A DNA stretch of 64,000 bases from contig NZ_SJPG01000001.1 in the NCBI RefSeq assembly GCF_007859715.1, positions 930,001-994,000 of the forward strand, written 5' to 3'. Under the pieces are notes generated by a model that saw nothing but the letters and a program-made list of their open reading frames with translations, had not been told where the DNA came from and made no database searches. Positions 37,096-47,451 of the stretch are shown in pieces. The stretch is from Rubinisphaera italica. Its GTDB lineage: Bacteria; Planctomycetota; Planctomycetia; Planctomycetales; Planctomycetaceae. Both the position numbers and the translations under genes were made by a program. Each line of letters begins with the position of its first letter. The stretch's first letter is position 1.

Positions 37096-37156
37096 TCAAA
37101 ATTGTGATACAGGATCTGACATCGATTTAATGAATAATCACTCACGATCTGCTGAT

Positions 37157-37229
37157 TGACGCGTGCGGGATTCGAACCCAGCCTGATCGGTGTGAAAGAC
37201 CGATGACCTCACCAGAAGTCGAACGCGCC
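37157..37229 (-). tRNA. tRNA-Glu (anticodon UUC), divergent; possibly a non-standard or inactive copy
   Basis: On the minus strand the sequence folds as a 72-base cloverleaf plus discriminator A. Acceptor GGCGCGT/ACGCGTC pairs with one G-U. The D stem is GACT/GGTC. The anticodon stem TCGGT/ACCGA holds loop CTTTCAC (anticodon TTC). The T loop TTCGAAT is perfect. Odd points are U instead of A at position 14, C at 15, and a C-C mismatch at 49-65. There is no encoded CCA. A terminator hairpin on the same strand ends 15 bases before its 5' end, leaving little room for its own promoter. Confidence 0.7.
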
Positions 37230-37244
37230 CTGAAAACAGTCAAT

Positions 37245-37277
37245 AAAAAAGGCTCGATATCGCAGTGACATCGAGCC
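37245..37277 (-). terminator. Rho-independent terminator on the minus strand
   Basis: Read on the minus strand, GGCTCGAT (37277-37270) pairs perfectly with ATCGAGCC (37258-37251), then six T follow (37250-37245). It ends a transcript coming from higher coordinates, where the short ORF at 37308-37406 and the dehydrogenase gene lie. Confidence 0.8.
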
Positions 37278-37307
37278 TGATCGCTCTCGGGCAGTATTTA
37301 ACTGCTG

Positions 37308-37406
37308 TCATCTACGCATACGATGAATACCGCATTCCTCACAATGAAATACTTCACCGTGAAATACTTCACCGTGCAGAAATTCGAGCAGAGCAATAAA
37401 TGACAT
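37308..37406 (-). CDS. Possible 32-residue protein with HCEECGIH motif
   Basis: An ATG at 37406 opens 32 codons on the minus strand, beginning MSFIALLEFLHGEVF and ending HCEECGIHRMRR. It contains an exact tandem duplication of five codons (HGEVF twice; the 15-base unit CACGGTGAAGTATTT occurs twice). The His-Cys-x-x-Cys-x-x-His arrangement could bind zinc. The stop lies 31 bases before a perfect terminator on the same strand, which is what makes it credible. There is no good ribosome site and no recognised family. It may instead be a non-coding transcript. Confidence 0.4.
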   Translation of the reverse strand: MSFIALLEFLHGEVFHGEVFHCEECGIHRMRR

Positions 37407-37575
37407 GGGATTGGACTTTAATTTATAAATTGATCAAAAAATGAAACTGGAATCTGCAGTGGAGACGTAAACTTAAAAGGAAAGGTTCGGACATTTTTGA
37501 GTGAAATCTGAATTTGACAAAATCCCACTGGCTTCACTCAGGCTGTAATTTATTGCCCATCACTCTAATCAATAT

Positions 37576-38601
37576 TTAACACCAAGCTTGCTTATCGACT
37601 GAATTTAATAGCGGCTCATCATTGAGAAACCGCCGAATGTTTTCCAGCAGCATTTGCAGATGTCGTTCCGGAACTCGAAGTGAAGCGGCTGCGATGTGGG
37701 GTGTGATCAACACATTCGGCATTGCCCAAAGGGGATGGCCAGAGGGGAGTGGTTCAATCTCAAAAACATCCAATGCCGCTCCTGCGATTTGCTTTTTCAG
37801 CAATGCGTCTGTCAGTGCAGCCAGGTCGACAATCGCTCCTCGACCGATATTGATGAGATAACTTTCTGGTGACATCTGCGAAATCATGTCAGCATCAAAC
37901 AGTTTCTCGGAACTCGGCGTGTGCGGAGCGGCGATGACGACGAAGTCGGATTGCTGCAGTAATTCCGGCAAGCGATCAAGTGGCCAGATCTCTTCCAGAA
38001 TGTCGGGGATTGGGGTCGGCTTTGGATCTACTCCGAATAGCTTCATTCCAAATGCATGAGCTCGTTTTGCAATTTCCCGTCCAATTTCACCGACGCCAAC
38101 GATTCCCATCGTGCAATCTGAAAGATGCTTGTGAGCCAGATCGACTGGTGTCACATTTCCCGGGCCACCGAGGAAGTCAGTTTGAGCGTGCTCGTCGCCA
38201 ATTGGTCCCCAATGATTTCGGGACTGTGCATCTCGGTAAAGATGGAGGTTTCGGGCAAAAGTGATGACAAAGCCCAACACATGATCTGCAATCACATCCG
38301 AAAACAGACCTCGCATATTGGTCAGTTGTGCGGGATGGGCGATCAGTTCCGGAAATAGATAATGCTCCAGACTGGCGGTGGGTGTTTGAATCCATTGCAG
38401 GGCATTTGCACGGCTCAATAACTCAGGTGTCATCTTGCCATAGAAGGCATCGGCATCGGATATTTCAAGCAGGGCCTCTGCTTTGTCGGTCGCATTCACG
38501 ACGTTCAGGTGTCTGGAAATGTTCTGAATTGTTTGTAATCGGGCAGAATCGATCGCAGGGAAAACCAGTAATTTTCGGGATATCGTGGCGGGAATCGTCA
38601 T
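37576..38601 (-). CDS. D-2-hydroxyacid dehydrogenase
   Basis: The start at 38601 (MTIPATISRKLLVFPAIDS) gives 341 residues; the open frame continues 40 codons upstream but without homology-like sequence. The NAD-binding motif GIVGVGEIGREIAKRA (about 165-180), the Arg-loop INIGRGAIVD (about 256-265), Glu in FEIEPLP (about 287-293) and catalytic His in LITPHIAAAS (about 306-315) are those of the D-isomer-specific dehydrogenase family. It interconverts 2-oxo acids and D-2-hydroxy acids; substrate not determined. It is divergent from the stress protein gene, sharing a spacer of about 130-150 bases. Confidence 0.9.
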   Translation of the reverse strand: MTIPATISRKLLVFPAIDSARLQTIQNISRHLNVVNATDKAEALLEISDADAFYGKMTPELLSRANALQWIQTPTASLEHYLFPELIAHPAQLTNMRGLFSDVIADHVLGFVITFARNLHLYRDAQSRNHWGPIGDEHAQTDFLGGPGNVTPVDLAHKHLSDCTMGIVGVGEIGREIAKRAHAFGMKLFGVDPKPTPIPDILEEIWPLDRLPELLQQSDFVVIAAPHTPSSEKLFDADMISQMSPESYLINIGRGAIVDLAALTDALLKKQIAGAALDVFEIEPLPSGHPLWAMPNVLITPHIAAASLRVPERHLQMLLENIRRFLNDEPLLNSVDKQAWC

Positions 38602-38732
38602 AATCTCTGTTTGCTTTCCAATTTCTGAAAAAGAATATGCAGAAACGGTCGCTGCTGATTGAAAAATGGCCCGTTCATGAGAGAATATAAGAAGATGTCG
38701 ATGAGACATTTTGTATTGCAATCCTCAATCTA

Positions 38733-39194
38733 ATGAAAGGTAAGCGGCGAATAATGACCTGGTTACCAAAAAAATCTGTTGTTGTACCGATTGATTTCTC
38801 GGGAGAATCCAAACGGGCAGTCGAAACGGCTCTCGAACTGGTTTCTCTTCCCGAACAGGTGCATGCCATTCATGTGATGTTTCCGCTGGATATCGTCAGT
38901 CCGGGAGCAGCTTGGGGAGCAGTGGATGAAGTCGAGCGAGAAAATGCGGCTCGTGCTCATACACTCGAATATATCAAAGAGAACAATTTCACGGGCGTAA
39001 CCGTCCTGAATCGTGTGGGTGATCCGGGAACGGAAATTGCCGATTATGCCTCGTCGATCAATGCGGATTTGATTGTGATTCCTTCGCATGGTTATCATGG
39101 AATCAAACGAGCCTTGCTGGGATCGGTTGCCGAACGCGTGATTCGTCATGCCCATTGTCCTGTCTTGGTGTTACGCCGGGAAGATGCTGAGTAA
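38733..39194 (+). CDS. Universal stress protein (UspA family)
   Basis: A 153-residue protein if it starts at 38733, 146 if at the second ATG (38754, MTWLPKKSVVVPIDFSG), which fits the family N-terminus better; neither has a strong ribosome site. A single Usp domain: VVVPIDFSGESKRAVETAL at the start and the ATP-binding signature GYHGIKRALLGSVAERVIRHAHCPVLVLR (G-x2-G-x8-GS) at the end. Proteins with this signature bind ATP and act in stress survival. The stop is three bases before the next ATG, so it may be co-translated with the oxidoreductase that follows. Confidence 0.9.
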   Translation: MKGKRRIMTWLPKKSVVVPIDFSGESKRAVETALELVSLPEQVHAIHVMFPLDIVSPGAAWGAVDEVERENAARAHTLEYIKENNFTGVTVLNRVGDPGTEIADYASSINADLIVIPSHGYHGIKRALLGSVAERVIRHAHCPVLVLRREDAE

Positions 39195-39197
39195 TTT

Positions 39198-40448
39198 ATG
39201 TCGAATCCAGATCGAACCTCATCACCACTCAATCGCCGCCAGTTTCTGGGGGACAGTGCCCGCAATGCCGCCACCGCTGCAGCGGGAGTTGTCGGTTTAT
39301 CGCATATTTCCCAGGCAAGGGTGAGCGCCTTCTCTGGTGATCTTTCCAAGGCGGATAAAGTACGCGTTGGAATTATCGGATTACGAAATCAGGGATTGGA
39401 ACTGGCTCGGACTTTTCAGCAAACGAGCGGCTGTGAGATTGCCTCTATTTGCGACGTCGATGCCGCCGTGCGTGCACGGGCAGGACGGGAATTGAATCTG
39501 GAGAGCAATAAGGTTCGTAGCGAAGAGGATGCGAATTTCTTGTTCGACGATCCCAATCTGGATGCACTGGTGATTGCCACTCCCGATCATCACCACGCCT
39601 GGATGTCCGCCATGGCGGCTAACGCCGGGAAACATCTCTATCTGGAAATTCCGACCACACACAAATCGGAAGAAGGCGAACGCTTGCAACAGATGCTTTC
39701 GCAAACTGGTGTGCTGGTTCAAGTCGGACTGCAGCATCGCAGTGGACAGCATTATCACTCTGCGATGGAGTATCTACATTCTGGAGAACTCGGTTCGATT
39801 CGTTACGTCAAAGCCTGGGCGTGTGTGAAACGTCAGAAACTGATCACGACGGAAAAATCGATTCCTCATCCGCTTTCTCAACATCAGCAAAAGCTCTGGC
39901 TGGGGCCGGAATCATCTTGCGAACTGGCAGGTCCCGACTGGCATTTTCAATGGCGTTGTCTCTGGCCGTTCGGTTCCGGTGAACTCGGCTCGTGGGGCGT
40001 CCCTTTACTCGATATCGCCCGCTGGGGCTTGCAGGTCGACTTGCCGAATCGTGTGACCGCAACTGGTGGAAGCTATCATCTCAACGATGGTCGCGATACC
40101 CCCGATACCTTGCACGTTCAATACGATTTTCCCGATGCTGCAATCGTATGGGAACATCGTCAGTGGTCGAGCAGAGGTCACGAAGGCCGTCCGCATGGGG
40201 TCGCGTTTTATGGTGAAAAGGGAACTCTTATAATAGACCGCAGTGGCTGGAAAGTTTACGACAGCAAAAATTCCGTCGGACAACCAGCCAGCAAAACCCT
40301 GGAACCGCACGTGCAAAACTTTGTGGATGCCATTCGCCAGAATGTACCCCTCGCATCCGACTTTGCTACAGGTCGTGCCAGTTCCGATTTCTGCCATCTT
40401 GGAAATCGTGCTTTTCAACTGGGTGAGTCGATTTCAGTCAATGCTTAG
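39198..40448 (+). CDS. Exported Gfo/Idh/MocA-family oxidoreductase (second)
   Basis: The 416-residue protein has a twin-arginine leader: LNRRQFLGDSARNAATAAAGVVG (about 11-33). The cofactor fold begins VRVGIIGLRNQGLELARTF, with ALVIATPDHHHAWMSAMAA and HLYLEIPTTHKSEEG; the usual EKP tripeptide is EIP here, so the Lys thought to assist catalysis in this family is replaced by Ile. The C-terminal domain has WHFQWRCLWPFGSGELGSWGVPLLDIARW. It follows the stress protein by three bases without its own ribosome site. It is more divergent than the oxidoreductase at 34.5 kb. Substrate unknown. Confidence 0.88.
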   Translation: MSNPDRTSSPLNRRQFLGDSARNAATAAAGVVGLSHISQARVSAFSGDLSKADKVRVGIIGLRNQGLELARTFQQTSGCEIASICDVDAAVRARAGRELNLESNKVRSEEDANFLFDDPNLDALVIATPDHHHAWMSAMAANAGKHLYLEIPTTHKSEEGERLQQMLSQTGVLVQVGLQHRSGQHYHSAMEYLHSGELGSIRYVKAWACVKRQKLITTEKSIPHPLSQHQQKLWLGPESSCELAGPDWHFQWRCLWPFGSGELGSWGVPLLDIARWGLQVDLPNRVTATGGSYHLNDGRDTPDTLHVQYDFPDAAIVWEHRQWSSRGHEGRPHGVAFYGEKGTLIIDRSGWKVYDSKNSVGQPASKTLEPHVQNFVDAIRQNVPLASDFATGRASSDFCHLGNRAFQLGESISVNA

Positions 40449-40463
40449 CCGTTAAAGTTTTTT

Positions 40464-40530
40464 ACAAGCACGAAGCGCAAGCGAGTGTGTCCGTATTCCG
40501 TTGACACACTCGCTTGCGCTTCGTGCTTGT
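40464..40530. repeat. Perfect 28-base hairpin, GCACGAAGCGCAAGCGAGTG family, copy 2
   Basis: The arms at 40464-40491 and 40503-40530 are exact reverse complements over 28 bases around an 11-base loop, 15 bases after the oxidoreductase stop. The core equals the repeat at 31138-31201. It can act as a strong transcript-end hairpin although no T run follows. Confidence 0.9.
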
Positions 40531-40719
40531 GATTTTACGTATTATCGAGTTGAACAATTTTGGGTTTGAATTTTGATTAATTTGAACTGAGAGTTGCAAT
40601 TTATACTGGTTCACTTTCTGATACATTCTTCTCAGTCAAGTTCTATTTCCGGTTCTGGAAACACATTCCCTGAGGATGTTTCGACTCGACAAATCAAAGT
40701 CTCAAGAAAGTGATCGATT

Positions 40720-41820
40720 ATGAGCGAATCCACTGCAGTTGAGAGTTCTTTTATCCCTAAACCGCTCGGTACATTTGAAGTGCATATGTATCAGGTTGAC
40801 GGAGGGATGTCGTTTGGATCGTTAATGCAGTTATGTGGTGGGTTGGGTTTCACAGGGATTATTCTCGGTGTGATTGCCCATTTTGTGGGGCAGTTTTTCT
40901 GGTTCATAATAATTTTCCCCGCATTGATTGGATTGGGGGTTGGACTTGTTGGTTCGGGACTGATTAAAAAATTCCGCATTCGCAATCCGCTGATCTGTGC
41001 GATCGCCGGTTTTGCTGCGGGCGTAATTGCGATGCTGACAATGCACTATATGGACTATCGATCGTTCAATTCATCGATTGAATCTGCCGTGGGATCCGAA
41101 GAAGTTGCTGAGATCCGATATGTCGCCACTCATATCGATGAACTTAGCAGAGATCTGGAGAATCAGCCGGAGGATGTTCAGGAGCTGGTCAATGGCTTAA
41201 AGGCAGACGAGCAAGCCCTGCGATTGTTTAAGATTGATTCCTTTCCTGATTTCATGAACTACTCGGCAGAGCAGGGAGTGGAACTTTCGGGGCGAGCCGG
41301 TCGGGAAGGAGCAAATCTGGGATATACGGGCAGCATCATTTACTGGCTTGTCGAAATGTTGATTGTCGCAGGAATTTCCTTTGCCATGATGCGATCAGCA
41401 GCAGCCGAGCCTTTTTGTGTGGAATGTCATTCCTGGAAAGAGAAAGCGATATTCGGACCGTATCGCCCCGAATATGAAATACTGAGCGAGCTTCAATCCG
41501 GACATCTGAGTACGCTACCCCTAAGATCCGGAGATGAATTGATTCAGGCAGGAGACTGGACGCTCGGCTTGTGGACTTGTCCGAATTGTCAAGATCAAGT
41601 GCCGGTGGATGTTTACGTGCAGAAAGTCAAGCTTGGCGAAAATGGGGAAGTGACCCACGATGAAATTGAAAAGCTGACATATCCTCCTGAAGCCTTCGTT
41701 CCACTACACGTCGCCTGCCGTAGCGAGGAGAAAAATCCTGTCGCAGTGCTTGAGGAAAAATCTACAGAAGTGGACTCCGAGCAGAGTGACGACGACGATT
41801 CCGGAATCGTACAGGTTTAA
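40720..41820 (+). CDS. Membrane protein of unknown function with two zinc-ribbon-like Cys pairs
   Basis: The 366-residue protein is not recognised. It has hydrophobic segments at about 28-50, 52-76, 86-107 and 207-228; the region between the third and fourth is acidic and helical (about 120-200). After the last span come CVECH (about 234-238) and, about 55 residues later, CPNC (in LWTCPNCQDQ), four cysteines that could form one zinc site. The C-terminus ends in an acidic stretch (SEQSDDDDSG). No operon partner is obvious: hairpin repeats lie on both sides. ATG at 40720, weak ribosome site (AAGAAAG). Confidence 0.75.
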   Translation: MSESTAVESSFIPKPLGTFEVHMYQVDGGMSFGSLMQLCGGLGFTGIILGVIAHFVGQFFWFIIIFPALIGLGVGLVGSGLIKKFRIRNPLICAIAGFAAGVIAMLTMHYMDYRSFNSSIESAVGSEEVAEIRYVATHIDELSRDLENQPEDVQELVNGLKADEQALRLFKIDSFPDFMNYSAEQGVELSGRAGREGANLGYTGSIIYWLVEMLIVAGISFAMMRSAAAEPFCVECHSWKEKAIFGPYRPEYEILSELQSGHLSTLPLRSGDELIQAGDWTLGLWTCPNCQDQVPVDVYVQKVKLGENGEVTHDEIEKLTYPPEAFVPLHVACRSEEKNPVAVLEEKSTEVDSEQSDDDDSGIVQV

Positions 41821-41864
41821 AGGACAAAGACTTCGGGGAAAATTCTCCCTCAAACTGATGACTT

Positions 41865-41910
41865 CTTGTGGACTTCGTCCACACAGATAGCGGAGCTATC
41901 TGGGCTACCC
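41865..41910. repeat. 46-base double-hairpin element, copy 1
   Basis: It contains two perfect hairpins, GTGGAC TTC GTCCAC and CAGATAGC GGA GCTATCTG, then GGCTACCC. A copy in the opposite orientation at 52078-52123 matches at 45 of 46 positions. It lies between the convergent ends of the membrane protein gene and purL and may serve both transcripts. Confidence 0.9.
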
Positions 41911-41924
41911 GTTTAATCCTGGTT

Positions 41925-44837
<2,913 letters not shown>

Positions 44838-45027
44838 GGCAGCACTTGTTTTCTGAACGAACAACGGAACGGATTTTCCCTGTGCGTATCATAATAGGAT
44901 TGCCGAAAATTTGAATCGACCGGCATTGATGGCTGAAGGAATATCAGTTTCAGCATATTCATTGATCAGCAAAAATAATGCAGTGATTTTCTGGCCTCCA
45001 GCCACTCAATACTGGCGATTCAGATTC

Positions 45028-45051
45028 ACTCGCTAGCGCTTCGTGCTTGTT
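45028..45051. repeat. Single arm of the GCACGAAGCGC repeat, copy 3
   Basis: CACTCGCTAGCGCTTCGTGC followed by TTGT matches the right arm of the hairpins at 31182-31201 and 40509-40530 with one mismatch. The partner arm is missing. It lies between the minus-strand hydrolase gene end and purL. Confidence 0.65.
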
Positions 45052-45063
45052 ACACGGTCACCA

Positions 45064-46107
45064 TTATTGCTGATTTGGTAACGAATTCGACTTCATAACC
45101 GTTTCCATCTGCTCGTGAATGTGTTGCATGATCATGGGGATGTAGATGATGCCGGTGTAGTGGTTGGCGGGCATGAGGATGTGATGAGTGGGTGTCAGGT
45201 TTGCGGCTTTGGCGAATGAAATCGCGTTCTCCAGTGGAATGACCTGATCGTATTTGCCGGAATATAGCCAGACTTTCTCGGCCTGAACTCCCGAGGCGAA
45301 GCGGTTTGGTTCAATTTGGTGGATAACTGGCTGCAGGATTTTGGGATCGATATTCGCTTTTTCCAGTTCCTTTCGCATTTTCGCGGCATCTTTCTGGCCG
45401 TTGGCAATGATACTCATGAAATCGCCTCCTGCGAGCATCAGGAAGACCGCATCGTACTGGCAATCGACTCCGGCAACGGTCGCGTTGACCAGTCCGCCCA
45501 GAGAGGTTCCCTGCAAGGCGATGCAGTGGGGATCGATAATCGGAATACTCTTCACGGCATCGTAAGCGCGACGGACATCCATAATCGCCTGCCGAATCAG
45601 CACGAGTAATTCCTCAGGTGTCGGCTTAGTTCCCCAGCTGCGTTTTCCATAACTGGGCAGATGCAACAGGAATGTGTGATAAGCCCGTCGATTGAGTGTG
45701 CGGGCAAACAGGCGTCCGACGGGCATGCTGCGACCCGATTCATGAACGACGACAATAGCCGGTCGGTTTAATAACTGTCCGGCTTCATCGCGGGCGGCAT
45801 ACCATTCCAGGCAGGCTCGATCATTTTCCGGATGTTGACTGGAAATTGGAGAGGGAAACCGGACTAGAAAATCTGCAGAAGATTCCTCGGCTGCTTCGAG
45901 ATCTACGGAAAAGGGCTGAGGTGTCCAGGATAAATTCTCCAGTCCAGCCTTCTGATCCTCGTTTTCAGCCTTGGAATAGTCGGTTTCGGTGTCCTGAGCC
46001 TGAAACTGGCTGCCCAGTTGAATGACCGCAGACGATTCCGCCAGCAGTTCATTGGTGAAAATGCCTGCAAGCAGAAGTGAAAAGAGAGCCCATGTGGGAG
46101 AATTCAT
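45064..46107 (-). CDS. Secreted alpha/beta hydrolase
   Basis: The 347-residue protein starts with a signal peptide (MNSPTWALFSLLLAGIFTNELLAE, cleavage near LLA-E). The alpha/beta-hydrolase core has RPAIVVVHESGRSMPVGRLFARTL (oxyanion region), the nucleophile elbow GTSLGG with Ser202 and, near the C-terminus, YSGKYDQVIP (probable Asp near 290) and MPANHYTG (probable His near 320). About 60 residues after the signal peptide are acidic and poorly conserved-looking. It is related to planctomycete esterase/peptidase-like hydrolases; substrate unknown. It is divergent from the ferredoxin-like gene (125 bases). Confidence 0.87.
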   Translation of the reverse strand: MNSPTWALFSLLLAGIFTNELLAESSAVIQLGSQFQAQDTETDYSKAENEDQKAGLENLSWTPQPFSVDLEAAEESSADFLVRFPSPISSQHPENDRACLEWYAARDEAGQLLNRPAIVVVHESGRSMPVGRLFARTLNRRAYHTFLLHLPSYGKRSWGTKPTPEELLVLIRQAIMDVRRAYDAVKSIPIIDPHCIALQGTSLGGLVNATVAGVDCQYDAVFLMLAGGDFMSIIANGQKDAAKMRKELEKANIDPKILQPVIHQIEPNRFASGVQAEKVWLYSGKYDQVIPLENAISFAKAANLTPTHHILMPANHYTGIIYIPMIMQHIHEQMETVMKSNSLPNQQ

Positions 46108-46231
46108 GATTAATAGTGCCTTTTTACGGTTCTGGGCTGATCGATTTCCCGAAATGGTAGATTCTCGCGTACAATCAGCATACTCTGATAATATCTAACA
46201 TTGAAACTTCAATCCCCAATTGGTCCCACCT

Positions 46232-47269
46232 ATGGCTGGTAAAAAACTGACGGTCGTGATTTCACAGTCGCAAAGTAAGAATCCGAAAAATAAAGATCTG
46301 GAAGAAACGCTGGCCGCCCGTCTGTTAATGGACGGCACGGTCGAAGTCGCAGTCGTGCCGCATCTTTACGATTTGCATGCTGAACATACGGGGATGCTCT
46401 TTCTGAAATCGGTGCCGGGCGATCTGGTCGTTCTCTCCTGGTTATACCCTCGTCCAACCCGTTGGGTTTTGCATCGTCAGGGAGTTCGCGGTCAGGAAGG
46501 GATGACGCTGCTTGAAGAAGAGGTCGATGACGACGAGATGGGAGACGAAGCTGAAGAATCTCCCGGTCGCGGTGTTGGGATGGGTGAATTGCCGAAGCGG
46601 AAACTGTATTGCATCGATCTGCGAGTCAGTTCTTCAGTCGATGACTACTTCAATGAAATCCAGCGGATCGCCAAAGAGAAGTCGGTGGAGACGGTTGATT
46701 TGATGGGCTGGATTCAGGGGAGCCCGAAACCGGAGCAGTTGCAGCGATATCTGCGAACACCGGAGGCGCCGGCAGCCCAGACAAATGGAAATGGACAGGC
46801 ACCTGCAGTCGAAGAGCCGGAACCGGTGAAGCGACGCTGGTATCCGGTCATCGATTACGAACGTTGTACGAACTGTCTGGAGTGTATCGATTTTTGTCTG
46901 TTCGGTGTGTATGGCGTGACCGACAGCGATTTGATTCTCGTCGAAACGCAGGACAACTGCAAAAAAGGCTGCCCGGCTTGCAGTCGGGTCTGTCCCGAGA
47001 ATGCGATTATTTTCCCCGGCCACAAAACCCCCGCCATTGCGGGAGCTCCCGGCGAAGTCGCTGGGTTTAAGATCGATCTTTCCAAGTTGTTCGGAGCGGA
47101 AAACAGTATCGATATCGCGGTGCGGGAACGCGACCGGGAGCTGGTCGCCGATGGTCGTGATGCGGTGGGCGAAGAGGTCGGATTGAGAAAACGGCAGGCC
47201 GATAAAGGTTCTAAACCGAAAGATGAACTTGATGACTTGATGGATAGTCTGGATGAGTTGTCTCTCTGA
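46232..47269 (+). CDS. Ferredoxin-domain protein of unknown function
   Basis: The ATG at 46232 ([22 protein letters not shown]) gives 345 residues. The N-terminal part (about 1-195) is not recognised; it contains [18 protein letters not shown] and a segment [25 protein letters not shown] dicluster-ferredoxin-like module (about 205-265) follows: [17 protein letters not shown] and [23 protein letters not shown]; the second motif has eccentric Cys spacing (CxxxCPACxxxC). The C-terminus is charged and ends in a leucine/aspartate-rich helix ([15 protein letters not shown]). The protein is soluble. The role is probably electron transfer to an unidentified partner; the gene neighbourhood gives no strong clue. 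Confidence 0.8.
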   Translation: MAGKKLTVVISQSQSKNPKNKDLEETLAARLLMDGTVEVAVVPHLYDLHAEHTGMLFLKSVPGDLVVLSWLYPRPTRWVLHRQGVRGQEGMTLLEEEVDDDEMGDEAEESPGRGVGMGELPKRKLYCIDLRVSSSVDDYFNEIQRIAKEKSVETVDLMGWIQGSPKPEQLQRYLRTPEAPAAQTNGNGQAPAVEEPEPVKRRWYPVIDYERCTNCLECIDFCLFGVYGVTDSDLILVETQDNCKKGCPACSRVCPENAIIFPGHKTPAIAGAPGEVAGFKIDLSKLFGAENSIDIAVRERDRELVADGRDAVGEEVGLRKRQADKGSKPKDELDDLMDSLDELSL

Positions 47270-47316
47270 GACGAAAGCGGATGGCGGAAAGCGGAAAGCC
47301 GGGACAATATTAAACC

Positions 47317-47434
47317 AGGCGAGCCGTCGCAGTCATGCGACGGGTGGGTACGAGTCATTCTTGATCTGTTTATCACGATTGTTTATGCACAAAGATCATG
47401 ATAAAACCCGTGCCATGACTGGCACGGCTCGCCT
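47317..47434. repeat. AGGCGAGCCG inverted repeat with internal hairpins
   Basis: AGGCGAGCCG (47317-47326) is exactly complementary to CGGCTCGCCT (47425-47434). Inside are two further palindromes, CGTCGCA gtca TGCGACG (47326-47342) and CCGTGCC atgact GGCACGG (47409-47427). It fills the gap between the ferredoxin-like gene and the squalene-cyclase-like gene. Confidence 0.8.
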
Positions 47435-47451
47435 TAACTTATTATGCAATC

